Assembly (NCBI GenBank): GCA_016718265.1
Contig: JADKDZ010000029.1
Coordinates: 1 to 64,000, forward strand
Reading direction: 5' to 3'
From: Uliginosibacterium sp.
Lineage (GTDB): Bacteria; Pseudomonadota; Gammaproteobacteria; Burkholderiales; Rhodocyclaceae
DNA length: 64,000 nucleotides
The notes under the pieces were generated by a model, which was given only the letters and a program-made list of their open reading frames with translations, searched no databases and was not told the origin of the DNA. The position numbers and the translations under genes were made by a program. Within the stretch, counting starts at the first letter, position 1, and the number at the start of each line of letters is the position of its first letter. Positions 51,556 to 60,549 of this stretch are shown here, one piece after another.

Positions 51556-53435
51556 TCTTCCGCCTCCACGTCATCGGTCACGGCACCCTTGGGTTTGATC
51601 CCCATGAGGTAGTAATCCAGCACCTGACGCGCGATGGGCGCAGCGGCGGCGGCGCCAAAACCACCGTTCTCGACCAGCACGGCCAGCGCAATGCGGGGTT
51701 TGTCGGCGGGCGCATAGGCAATGTAGAGGGCGTGATCGCGCATGCGCTCATGCACTTCGCTCTCCTTGTATTTGGCGCCTTTGAGCGAGTAGACCTGGGC
51801 TGTCCCGGTCTTACCGGCGACTTCGTACTTGACGCCTGCAAACGCGCGCGCACCCGTTCCACCCGTGTTGACCCCAACCATGCCCTTGCGGATGACATCG
51901 AGATGCTCCGGCTTGAAGCCGAGGTTCGCGATGGGGACGGGTTCAATGACCCGCTTGGCGCCAGTTTGCGCGTCAATGACATACTTGACGATGTGGGGGC
52001 GGAACATCACGCCGCCCGCGGCGAGCGTCGCCGTCGCATGGGCAAGCTGGATCGGGGTATAGGCGTTGTAGCCCTGGCCAATCCCGATCGAGATTGTTTC
52101 ACCGGCGTACCACTTCTGCTGCTCGGGCTTCTTGAAGCGCTTCTTCTTCCAGGCCTGTGAAGGCAGTACACCAATGGACTCGCCTTCGATGTCGATCCCG
52201 GTGCGGGAACCAAAACCGAGCTTGCCCATGAATTCGGCGATCAGATCAATGCCCATCTCGTTAGCGAGCGTGTAGTAGTAGGTGTCACACGACACGACGA
52301 TCGACTTGATCATGTCGACCATGCCATGGCCGCCGACCTTGTCGTCGCGGAAGGTATTGTTGCCGAACACGAAATAGCCCGGATCGCTGATGGCGACGTG
52401 GGCAGCGCGCTTACCCGTCACCAGCGCCCCCAATGCCATGAAGGGCTTGAAAGTCGAACCCGGCGGATACGCGCCATTGAGCGCGCGGTTCACCATGGGT
52501 TTGTCGAGCGAGGTGTTCAGCACATCCCAGTTATCCGGTGTGATGCCATCCACGAAGAGATTCGGGTCAAAACGCGGCGTCGATACCAGGGCAAGCACAC
52601 CGCCACTGCCTGGCTCGATCGCCACCAGGGAGCCGCGGCGGTTGCCGAAGGCCTCTTCGGCGATCCGCTGCAGTTCCGCGTCAATCGTGAGTTGCAGATT
52701 GTTGCCGGGTACCGGCGGCGTCCGCGCGAGCGAACGGACCGCCCGCCCGGAGGCATCGACTTCGATCTGCTCGAAGCCGGTCACACCGTGCAGCTCTTTC
52801 TCGTAGCTTTGCTCCAGGCCGGTCTTGCCGATATGTTCGGTACCGCGATAGTTGGCCGCTAGCTCCTCGTCATCTTCGATCCTGGCCATCTCTTTCTGGT
52901 TGATCCGGCCAATGTAGCCCAGCGCGTGCGCCGCAAACTCGGTGAAGGGGTACTGGCGGAACAGCCGCGCCTTGATGTCGACCCCGGGAAAGCGATAGCG
53001 CTGTGCGATGAAGCGCGCCACTTCCACGTCTGACAATCGCGTGCGGATGGGCAGGGATTCGAAATTCTTGCTCTCTTCGAGCAATTTCTTGAAGCGCTTG
53101 CGGTCCTTGGGCAGGATCTCGATCATCGTCGACAGCTCGTCGATGGTGTCCTCAAGATTACGCACCTTGGACGGCGTGATTTCAAGGGTATAGGCCGAGT
53201 AATTCCGGGCCAGGACCAGACCGTTCCGGTCCATGATCAAGCCGCGGTTGGGCGCAATCGGCACCAGGGAAATGCGGTTTTCCTCCGCGCGCGTCGCGTA
53301 ATACTCGTAGCGAACAACCTGCAGGTAGACAAAGCGGGCCACCACCAGCCCGAAGCCGATCAGCACGAATACCCCTGCCGCGGCGACGCGGGCACGGAAG
53401 CGCGAGAGTTGCTGTTCGGGGGCTTTGAGATCCAT
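51552..53435 (-). CDS. mrdA: Penicillin-binding protein 2
   Basis: 627 residues. One N-terminal helix, pedestal domain, transpeptidase with SxxK in GSTFKPFMAL, SxN-type VSCDTYYYTLA and KTGTAQV. Elongation transpeptidase with RodA. Starts MDLKAPEQQLSRFRAR. Confidence 0.96.
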   Translation of the reverse strand: MDLKAPEQQLSRFRARVAAAGVFVLIGFGLVVARFVYLQVVRYEYYATRAEENRISLVPIAPNRGLIMDRNGLVLARNYSAYTLEITPSKVRNLEDTIDELSTMIEILPKDRKRFKKLLEESKNFESLPIRTRLSDVEVARFIAQRYRFPGVDIKARLFRQYPFTEFAAHALGYIGRINQKEMARIEDDEELAANYRGTEHIGKTGLEQSYEKELHGVTGFEQIEVDASGRAVRSLARTPPVPGNNLQLTIDAELQRIAEEAFGNRRGSLVAIEPGSGGVLALVSTPRFDPNLFVDGITPDNWDVLNTSLDKPMVNRALNGAYPPGSTFKPFMALGALVTGKRAAHVAISDPGYFVFGNNTFRDDKVGGHGMVDMIKSIVVSCDTYYYTLANEMGIDLIAEFMGKLGFGSRTGIDIEGESIGVLPSQAWKKKRFKKPEQQKWYAGETISIGIGQGYNAYTPIQLAHATATLAAGGVMFRPHIVKYVIDAQTGAKRVIEPVPIANLGFKPEHLDVIRKGMVGVNTGGTGARAFAGVKYEVAGKTGTAQVYSLKGAKYKESEVHERMRDHALYIAYAPADKPRIALAVLVENGGFGAAAAAPIARQVLDYYLMGIKPKGAVTDDVEAEE

Positions 53436-53541
53436 TGTGCGGGTGGTGCGTGAAGGGCAAATCGTGAAGGGTGCGTCGCGAACGGGCCAGTTTTAGCGTT
53501 TGCCCAAGCGCGCAGCGCAAGTCAGCCGTCACGATTCACCG

Positions 53542-54063
53542 TTACAAGGGTCTGTTCTCATCTCGATCAATCGGGCGCATCTGCGGCAACAGCAGCAGGT
53601 AATGCACGGGAATCCACAGGATGGCGGTGGTGAAGCAGGTGAAGAAATACTCCCAACCCGGAAAGCGGCCACCGGCAAACAGGCGCAGCACCAGCATGAC
53701 CACCTGCACCATGAAGAAAAGCGGCACCATGTGGAGCGCCTGCGAAAGCGGTGAGAACCATAACAAACGCCGCGCGTTGACGCCCGACGCCCAGGCCAGC
53801 AGCACATACGCCACCGCGTGTTGCCCCATCACGGCGCCGTGCACGACATCCACCAGCACGCCCAGCAGGAAGGCCGTGCCCATGCTGACCCGGTGCGGCT
53901 CACGGACACACCAGAACGCCAGCACCAGGGCGACGAAGTCCGGCACCGCATAGAAGCGGCCGACCGGAATGAAGTTCAGGCCCAGCGCCACCACCAGGCT
54001 CAGCATGACAAATCCCATGCGCACGGGCAGCAGCAATCGGCTGGAGCGGTTAGTCGGCTGCAT
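53542..54063 (-). CDS. mreD: MreD, rod-shape protein
   Basis: 173 residues with about five helices (LLLPVRMGFVMLSLVVALGL). Membrane part of the elongasome. Shares one base with mreC. A 106-base gap precedes mrdA. Confidence 0.92.
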   Translation of the reverse strand: MQPTNRSSRLLLPVRMGFVMLSLVVALGLNFIPVGRFYAVPDFVALVLAFWCVREPHRVSMGTAFLLGVLVDVVHGAVMGQHAVAYVLLAWASGVNARRLLWFSPLSQALHMVPLFFMVQVVMLVLRLFAGGRFPGWEYFFTCFTTAILWIPVHYLLLLPQMRPIDRDENRPL

Positions 54064-55052
54064 CAGGGCACCTGCTTTTCACGCGGCGCGGATGTGGTGG
54101 CAACCGCAGGCGCGCTGGCCGCTTCAGCCGGCCGGCTCGTGACCGGCTTGCGTACCCGGCCCACCGAGCTGCGCTGCGTATCGTCGGCGCTCTCGTCCTC
54201 GGGACGCTCCAGCCGGCCGCTGGCGCGGGCCAGGACCAGAACCGCGCCGGTTCGCTCCACCGTACCGATCGGGCGGCACAGAATGCGCGCAAAGGATTCG
54301 GCATTGTCACGCCCAACCTTGAGAATCGTGGCCACGGGCAATCCGGGAACATACACGCCATCCAGACCCGAGGTCAGGATACGGTCGCCCGGGTGCACAT
54401 CGGCGTTGGCCGCCAGGTAACGTAACTCCATCAGCCCGTTGCCGGTGCCGAACATCACCGCACGAAGGCCACTGCGCTCCACCACCACCGGTATCGCCTG
54501 ATCCTTGTCGGACAGCAGGGTGACTTCGGCATGCAGGGGATACACACGCGTGACCTGACCAATCACCCCTGCCGGGTCGACCACGGGTGAGCCGGGCTCG
54601 ATCATCTGACGCCCGCCTTTATTCAGCACAACCTTGCGGGAGAAGGGGTCTCGCGCCGAAAACAGGATCTCCGCGGCGGTCGCGGATACCGGGGTCTGCG
54701 CCTGCATCTGCAGCAGGCCGCGCAAGTTCTCGTTTTCCTGACGCAACTGCTCGTTCAGCAAGATCCTGCTGGCGACCCCCAGCTGGTGGGCTTTGAGGCG
54801 CGAGTTCTCGCGTTGCAGGGAAATCAGGCCGGAGAAATAATCCGAGGTCTTGCGGACAAATTCAGCCGGCGTCGCCGCCGCGATCTGCAGCGGGTAGGTC
54901 AGGATCGCGACCCCTTGGCGCAGGGGCTCCAGGTAGTGCAGACGCAGATCCGCCACCAGCAAGGCGAACGAGAACACCATGTAGATGGTGAGCCGCGCCG
55001 AAGCAGGCAAACCGCGCTTGAAAAACGGGGGAGTCTGATGGTCCGCAATCAT
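54063..55052 (-). CDS. mreC: MreC, rod-shape protein
   Basis: 329 residues. One helix, a coiled coil (SLQRENSRLKAHQLGVAS), then beta domains with SPVVDPAGVIGQVTRVYPLH. Scaffold activating PBP2/RodA. The C-terminal tail is Ala/Pro rich. Confidence 0.94.
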   Translation of the reverse strand: MIADHQTPPFFKRGLPASARLTIYMVFSFALLVADLRLHYLEPLRQGVAILTYPLQIAAATPAEFVRKTSDYFSGLISLQRENSRLKAHQLGVASRILLNEQLRQENENLRGLLQMQAQTPVSATAAEILFSARDPFSRKVVLNKGGRQMIEPGSPVVDPAGVIGQVTRVYPLHAEVTLLSDKDQAIPVVVERSGLRAVMFGTGNGLMELRYLAANADVHPGDRILTSGLDGVYVPGLPVATILKVGRDNAESFARILCRPIGTVERTGAVLVLARASGRLERPEDESADDTQRSSVGRVRKPVTSRPAEAASAPAVATTSAPREKQVP

Positions 55053-55172
55053 CCAGCATTACCCGAAGGCACCCCGCCGCACCTGAAAGGGCGCGTCACC
55101 AAGCCGCTCACGGCTGAGCAACGAGTGGCGTCTGCATACCATGCCACGATCACGCCCGCGACCCCGAGCACC

Positions 55173-56216
55173 TTACTCGGAGGCGAAGATCGACCCGAGC
55201 TTGTCCATTTTCTCCAGCGCCAGACCAGAGCCACGCACCACGCAGGTAAGCGGGTCTTCGGCCACGATCACCGGCAGGCCCGTCTCTTCCATCAGCAGAC
55301 GGTCGAGGTCACGCAGCAATGCGCCCCCGCCCGTCAGCACCATGCCACGCTCGGCAATGTCGGCGCCGAGTTCGGGCGGCGTCTGCTCCAGACCGATCTT
55401 GACCGCCGAGACGATGGAGTTGAGGGGGTCAGTCAGCGCTTCGAGGATCTCGTTCGACGAGATCGTGAATGAGCGCGGGATACCTTCGGCGAGATTGCGG
55501 CCCTTGACTTCCATTTCGCGCACTTCGCTGCCCGGGAAGGCCGAGCCAATCTGCTTCTTGATCGATTCGGCGGTGGTTTCGCCGATCAGCATGCCGTAGT
55601 TGCGGCGGATGTAATTGACGATGGACTCGTCGAACTTGTCGCCACCGACACGCACCGACCCGGCATACACCATGCCGCCCAGCGAGATCACGCCAACTTC
55701 AGTCGTGCCCCCGCCCACGTCCACCACCATCGAGCCGGTCGCATCCGCCACGGGCAAGCCAGCGCCAATCGCGGCGGCCATCGGCTCTTCGATCAGATAC
55801 ACCTGCGAGGCACCAGCGCCCAGCGCGGATTCGCGGATCGCACGACGTTCGACCTGGGTCGAGCCACACGGCACGCAGATGATGATGCGCGGAGAGGGCG
55901 AGAAGAAGCGCGAATCGTGCACCTTCTTGATGAACTGCTTGAGCATCTGCTCGGTGACCGTGAAGTCGGCAATCACGCCATCCTTCATCGGCCGGATCGC
56001 GGTGATGTTGCCCGGCGTCTTGCCCAGCATCTGCTTGGCCGCGTGGCCGACAGCCTGAATGGTTTTCTTGGCGTTCGGCCCGCCTTCGGTACGAATCGAG
56101 ACCACCGAGGGCTCATCGAGCACGATGCCGCGACCGCGAACGTAAATCAGGGTATTGGCCGTACCCAGGTCAATGGCCAAATCATTGGAAAAATAGGAGC
56201 GCAAGAGTCCGAACAT
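55173..56216 (-). CDS. mreB: MreB, bacterial actin
   Basis: 347 residues. MFGLLRSYFSNDLAIDLGTA, phosphate loops and GGTTEVGVISLGG. Start 56216 follows the family start; the longer frame is not conserved. Head of mreBCD-mrdA-rodA-rlpA-ybeD-lipBA. In many betaproteobacteria a carboxypeptidase gene (dacA/dacC) lies between rlpA and ybeD; it is absent here. Confidence 0.97.
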   Translation of the reverse strand: MFGLLRSYFSNDLAIDLGTANTLIYVRGRGIVLDEPSVVSIRTEGGPNAKKTIQAVGHAAKQMLGKTPGNITAIRPMKDGVIADFTVTEQMLKQFIKKVHDSRFFSPSPRIIICVPCGSTQVERRAIRESALGAGASQVYLIEEPMAAAIGAGLPVADATGSMVVDVGGGTTEVGVISLGGMVYAGSVRVGGDKFDESIVNYIRRNYGMLIGETTAESIKKQIGSAFPGSEVREMEVKGRNLAEGIPRSFTISSNEILEALTDPLNSIVSAVKIGLEQTPPELGADIAERGMVLTGGGALLRDLDRLLMEETGLPVIVAEDPLTCVVRGSGLALEKMDKLGSIFASE

Positions 56217-56344
56217 GTGTGTGCCCATCGACCCTGCCGGCGTGGCACCGCAGGGCATGTGTCTGGAAATCGAAATAGTCGGCTATGTTACCCTATTAGC
56301 TTGTTCAATTTCATTCCGCCGGTAATCTCGGCGCAGCGATTTCC

Positions 56345-56632
56345 ATGGCACTTTCGCTTGAAGAAGTTGGCCGCATTGCGCGGCTGGCACGGATCGAACT
56401 GGCCCCCGGCGATGCCGAGGCAACCCAGGCCAAACTGAACGGAATTTTCGGCCTCATCGAGCAGATGCAGGCCGTCGACACCACCGGTGTCGCCCCGATG
56501 TCGCACCCGCAGGATGTGGTACAACGCCTGCGGCCGGACGCCGTCACCGAAGGCGATCGCCGCGCAGCCTTCCAGCGTGTGGCGCCTGAGGCCGAGCAAG
56601 GTCTCTACCTCGTCCCCAAGGTCATCGAATGA
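56345..56632 (+). CDS. gatC: Glu-tRNA(Gln)/Asp-tRNA(Asn) amidotransferase subunit C
   Basis: 95 residues; MALSLEEVGRIARLARIELA and LRPDAVTEGD are typical. Belt subunit joining GatA and GatB. Divergent from mreB, and its stop overlaps gmhA (ATGA). Confidence 0.93.
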   Translation: MALSLEEVGRIARLARIELAPGDAEATQAKLNGIFGLIEQMQAVDTTGVAPMSHPQDVVQRLRPDAVTEGDRRAAFQRVAPEAEQGLYLVPKVIE

Positions 56633-57213
56633 GCCGCCTCCTGAGCCATCTGCAGGAGGCCCATGGCTTGCTGAGCAAAGTGCTTGCCGACGAGGCTGTC
56701 CTGGCGTCGGTCGACCAAGCAGGCGACCTTCTGGTCGACTGCTTCAAGGCCGGCGGCAAGGTCATCGCGGCCGGCAACGGCGGCTCGCACTGTGATGCGA
56801 TGCATTTTGCCGAAGAGCTGTCGGGGCGTTATCGCGGTGATCGCCCTGCGCTGGGGGCGATTGCGGTGTCGGACCCCTCGCACATTACCTGTGTGGCCAA
56901 TGATTACGGCTTCGAGGCCATTTTTTCGCGGCAGGTCGAGGCGCTCGGCCGGCCGGGGGATGTGTTCCTCGGCATTTCGACCTCCGGCAACTCCGGCAAC
57001 ATTCTCGCCGCCGTGCATGCGGCCCGCAGCCGCGGCATGAAGGTCGTGCTGCTGATGGGCAAGGACGGCGGGAAGATGAAAGGCCTTGCCGACGCCGAGA
57101 TCATCGTGCCGCATTTCGGCTATGCCGACCGCATTCAGGAAATCCATATCAAATTCATTCACGCCCTGATTGATCACATCGAGATCGGCATGGGCTACGT
57201 CGACGCCAAATGA
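56629..57213 (+). CDS. gmhA: Phosphoheptose isomerase
   Basis: 194 residues, SIS fold with AAGNGGSHCDAMHFAEELSG, LGISTSGNSGNILAAV and the C-terminal HALIDHIE. Makes glycero-manno-heptose 7-phosphate for LPS core. Wedged between gatC and gatA with four-base overlaps at both ends, an unusual position. Confidence 0.93.
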   Translation: MSRLLSHLQEAHGLLSKVLADEAVLASVDQAGDLLVDCFKAGGKVIAAGNGGSHCDAMHFAEELSGRYRGDRPALGAIAVSDPSHITCVANDYGFEAIFSRQVEALGRPGDVFLGISTSGNSGNILAAVHAARSRGMKVVLLMGKDGGKMKGLADAEIIVPHFGYADRIQEIHIKFIHALIDHIEIGMGYVDAK

Positions 57214-58661
57214 CCCTCCAGACCCTGAAATCGCTGGCCGATGCGCTGGCCCAGAAAAAGACCTCCAGCCGCGAGCTGGTCACCGACTACCTCGCCCGGA
57301 TCGACGCCAGGAACCCGGCCATCAACGCCTTCATCACGGTGGATCGGGACGGCGCACTGGCCGCGGCAGACGCAGCCGACCAGGCCATTGCAGCCGGCCA
57401 CGCTGCGCCGCTGACGGGCCTGCCCATCGCGCACAAGGACATCTTCTGCACCGAAGGCGTACTGACCACCTGCGGCTCGAAAATGCTGGCCAACTTTGTC
57501 AGCCCCTACGATGCGCACGTCGTCAGCCAGCTCAAGGCGGCTGGCGTGGTCAGTCTGGGCAAGACCAACTGCGACGAGTTCGCGATGGGCTCGACGAACG
57601 AGAACTCCTTCTTTGGCCCGGTGAAGAACCCCTGGAACCTCGACCGCGTGCCGGGCGGCTCCTCCGGCGGCTCCGCCGCGGCCGTGGCGGCCGGCATGAT
57701 CCCGGCCTGCACCGGCACCGACACCGGCGGCTCGATCCGCCAACCCGCCGGCTTGTGCGGCGTGACCGGCATCAAGCCCACCTACGGCGTGGTCTCGCGC
57801 TATGGCATGGTGGCCTACGCCAGTTCGCTCGACCAGGGCGGCGCTTTCGCCCATACCGCTGAAGACTGCGCCTTGCTGCTGAATCACATGGCCGGCTTCG
57901 ACAACCGCGATTCGACCAGCCTGGAACGCGCCAAGGAAGATTACGTGCGCGACCTCGCCCTGCCGCTCAAGGGCTTGCGCATTGGCTTGCCGAAGGAGTA
58001 CTTCGGAGAAGGGCTTGCAGCGGACGTCCGCGGAGCCATCGAAAACGCGCTCGCCGAGCTGCGCAAGCTGGGCGCCACAACCGTGGACGTCAGTCTGCCC
58101 AACACCCACCTGGCGATCCCGGCCTACTACGTGATCGCGCCAGCAGAGGCCAGTTCCAACCTCAGCCGCTTCGACGGGGTGCGCTACGGTCACCGTGCCG
58201 CCGACTTCTCGGATCTTGCCGAGCTATATGCCAGAAGCCGTGCCGAAGGCTTCGGCGCCGAGGTCAAGCGCCGCATTCTGGTGGGCACCTATGTGCTGTC
58301 CCACGGCTACTACGACGCCTACTACATCAAGGCCCAGCAGCTCCGCCGCCTGATCGCCCAGGACTTCCAGCAAGCCCTGCAGCACTGTGACGTGATCGCC
58401 GGCCCGGTTGCCCCCACCGCGGCCTGGAAGCTCGGCCAGATGGCGGACGACCCGGTCCAGATGTACCTGGCCGACATCTACACCATTGCCGTCAACCTTG
58501 CCGGCCTGCCCGCCTTGTCGACGCCGGCCGGCTTCTCGGCGGAAGCCCTCCCGGTCGGTCTGCAACTGATCGGCAATTACTTTGGCGAAGCGCGCCTGCT
58601 GAATGTGGCGCACCAGCTGCAACAGACGACGGACTGGCATCTGCGCCGACCCGGCAACTAA
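57210..58661 (+). CDS. gatA: Glu-tRNA(Gln)/Asp-tRNA(Asn) amidotransferase subunit A
   Basis: 483 residues, amidase signature with Lys in IAHKDIFCTEGV, SSGGSAAAVAAG and the Ser nucleophile in DTGGSIRQPAGLCG. The expected gatB does not follow; another gene takes its place. Confidence 0.96.
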   Translation: MTLQTLKSLADALAQKKTSSRELVTDYLARIDARNPAINAFITVDRDGALAAADAADQAIAAGHAAPLTGLPIAHKDIFCTEGVLTTCGSKMLANFVSPYDAHVVSQLKAAGVVSLGKTNCDEFAMGSTNENSFFGPVKNPWNLDRVPGGSSGGSAAAVAAGMIPACTGTDTGGSIRQPAGLCGVTGIKPTYGVVSRYGMVAYASSLDQGGAFAHTAEDCALLLNHMAGFDNRDSTSLERAKEDYVRDLALPLKGLRIGLPKEYFGEGLAADVRGAIENALAELRKLGATTVDVSLPNTHLAIPAYYVIAPAEASSNLSRFDGVRYGHRAADFSDLAELYARSRAEGFGAEVKRRILVGTYVLSHGYYDAYYIKAQQLRRLIAQDFQQALQHCDVIAGPVAPTAAWKLGQMADDPVQMYLADIYTIAVNLAGLPALSTPAGFSAEALPVGLQLIGNYFGEARLLNVAHQLQQTTDWHLRRPGN

Positions 58662-58685
58662 ACCCTGAGCACGACAGGAGCCACC

Positions 58686-59792
58686 ATGTCGGCGTTTCTC
58701 TGGCACAACCCGGTACGCGTCGTATTCGGCACCGGTACGCTGGATATGCTGCCCGAGCTTGTGGGCAAGCGCAGCGTCTTGCTGGTGACCTTCCGTTCCG
58801 CGCAAGACAGTGGCTTGCTCGCCCGGCTCAAGAGCCTGCTCGGCGATCGCATCGTCGAGATCGTGGACAAGGTGCCGTCGCAACCCGAGCTGGATTTCGT
58901 CCGCGCACTGCATGCGCAGGTCTGGGCGGGTCCGGCATTCGAAACTGTCGTTGCGGTAGGCGGTGGCAGCGTGCTCGATGCCGGCAAGGCGCTCTCCTGC
59001 CGCCCAGCCCGAGACGGATTCGATCCGCTTCTGAGCGAGCGTTGCGAGATCGCGACGCGTCGACCCGTCATCGCAGTCCCCACCACGGCGGGCAGCGGCA
59101 GCGAAGTCACTCCCTTTGCAACCCTCTGGAACGGCCCGAACGCCAAGCCCGCAAAACAGATCCTGCACCTGCCGGAACTCTGGCCAGAATCCGCCCTGGT
59201 CGACCCGGAGCTGACGCTCAGCCTGCCACGCCAGCGCTTGCGCAACGCCGCGCTCGACACCCTCGCCCGCGCGCTGGAGGCAATCTGGAACCGCAAGGCG
59301 AGCCCGCTGACCGACCGGCTGGCCGTGCAGGCCGCTCGCGGCGTGCTGGAGAATCTGCCCAAGGTGTGGCGCTATCCCGGCAATCTCGCCGCCCGCAGTG
59401 AGCTGGCTCTCGCCGCCCTGCGTGCCGGACAATGTGCCTGCCATACCCGCACGGCCCTGGCCCACGCCCTGTCCAACGCGGTCTCGGCCATCCACGGCAC
59501 GCCGCATGGCCTGGCCTGTGCGTTTTCGCTGCCCTGGGTCTGGCGCCAGGCGCAAGGCAATGACCCCGAACGCGATGCGGTACTGGCCGAGATTTTCGGC
59601 AGGGCTGAGTCCGACCCCGCCACACGCCTCGAAGCGTTTCTGCATCAACTCGACGTACCGACTGATTTCGCGGCTTACGGTCTCGCCGAAGAGGGTGCGC
59701 AGCGTTTTGCCGAGTTCTTCCTCACCACCCCGCAGGGCCGCAACTTCATCGCGCGTCCGTCCGACCCTGCCGAGGCAACTGCCCAGCCATGA
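58686..59792 (+). CDS. Iron-type alcohol dehydrogenase family protein
   Basis: 368 residues, group III dehydrogenase fold (VVAVGGGSVLDAGKALS; PTTAGSGSEVTPFA), close to phosphonoacetaldehyde reductases. Metal ligands: the D-x3-H motif reads DTLARALEA, so Asp is present but His is Arg. The later His residues are present in TALAHALSN and GTPHGLACAF. Metal use may be altered. Coupled to mtgA by ATGA. Substrate unknown. Confidence 0.8.
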   Translation: MSAFLWHNPVRVVFGTGTLDMLPELVGKRSVLLVTFRSAQDSGLLARLKSLLGDRIVEIVDKVPSQPELDFVRALHAQVWAGPAFETVVAVGGGSVLDAGKALSCRPARDGFDPLLSERCEIATRRPVIAVPTTAGSGSEVTPFATLWNGPNAKPAKQILHLPELWPESALVDPELTLSLPRQRLRNAALDTLARALEAIWNRKASPLTDRLAVQAARGVLENLPKVWRYPGNLAARSELALAALRAGQCACHTRTALAHALSNAVSAIHGTPHGLACAFSLPWVWRQAQGNDPERDAVLAEIFGRAESDPATRLEAFLHQLDVPTDFAAYGLAEEGAQRFAEFFLTTPQGRNFIARPSDPAEATAQP

Positions 59793-60481
59793 AAGTGCTT
59801 GCGATCTGGGTCCGCCGGGGCTTCGTCGCGCTCGTGCTGCTGGTGGTGCTGTGGCACCTGTGGTTGCTCGGCAATGTGCTGTGGCTGAAGTGGTTCAACC
59901 CGAGCGAGACCAGCTTCATGGACATCCGCCTCTCCGAACTCCAGGCCAAGAAGCCGGAGGCGAACCTGCACTATCGCTGGGTGCCTTACGAAAAGATTTC
60001 GAATCAGCTCAAGCGTGCCGTCATCGCCGCTGAAGACGACAAGTTCGTCGACCACGAAGGCTTTGACTGGGAAGGCATCCAGAAAGCCATCGAGAAGAAC
60101 CAGAAGAAGGGCAAAGCGGTCGCCGGTGGCTCGACAATCAGCCAGCAGCTGGCGAAGAACCTCTTCCTCAGCCCGAGCCGCAGCTACTTGCGCAAAGCCG
60201 AAGAAGCCATCATCACCCTGATGATCGAAGCGCTGTGGGACAAGCGCCGGATCCTGGAGGTGTATCTCAACGTGGTGGAATGGGGGAACGGGATTTTCGG
60301 TGCCGAAGCCGCCGCCCGGCGCTACTATAAAATCCCGGCCAGCCAGCTGGGGGCCGCGCAGGCGGCAAGAATGGCAGTCATGCTCCCCAATCCACGCAAG
60401 TACGAATACAATTTCTCGCCCCGACTGGCCGCGCACGCAGCGCGCATTCAGTCGCGGATGCAGAGTTCGGAGCTACCCTAG
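59789..60481 (+). CDS. mtgA: Monofunctional peptidoglycan transglycosylase
   Basis: 230 residues. One N-terminal helix, GT51 motifs IAAEDDKFVDHEGFDW, GGSTISQQLAKNLFLSPSRS and LEVYLNVVEWGNGIFGAEAA. Polymerises lipid II. Overlaps the previous gene by four bases. Confidence 0.95.
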   Translation: MKVLAIWVRRGFVALVLLVVLWHLWLLGNVLWLKWFNPSETSFMDIRLSELQAKKPEANLHYRWVPYEKISNQLKRAVIAAEDDKFVDHEGFDWEGIQKAIEKNQKKGKAVAGGSTISQQLAKNLFLSPSRSYLRKAEEAIITLMIEALWDKRRILEVYLNVVEWGNGIFGAEAAARRYYKIPASQLGAAQAARMAVMLPNPRKYEYNFSPRLAAHAARIQSRMQSSELP

Positions 60482-60549
60482 CGCGTGTCCCGCCTATTCG
60501 CCCGGCGTCAAAGCCGGATTTGCCAAGCCTTTTTACACGCCCGCTGACC

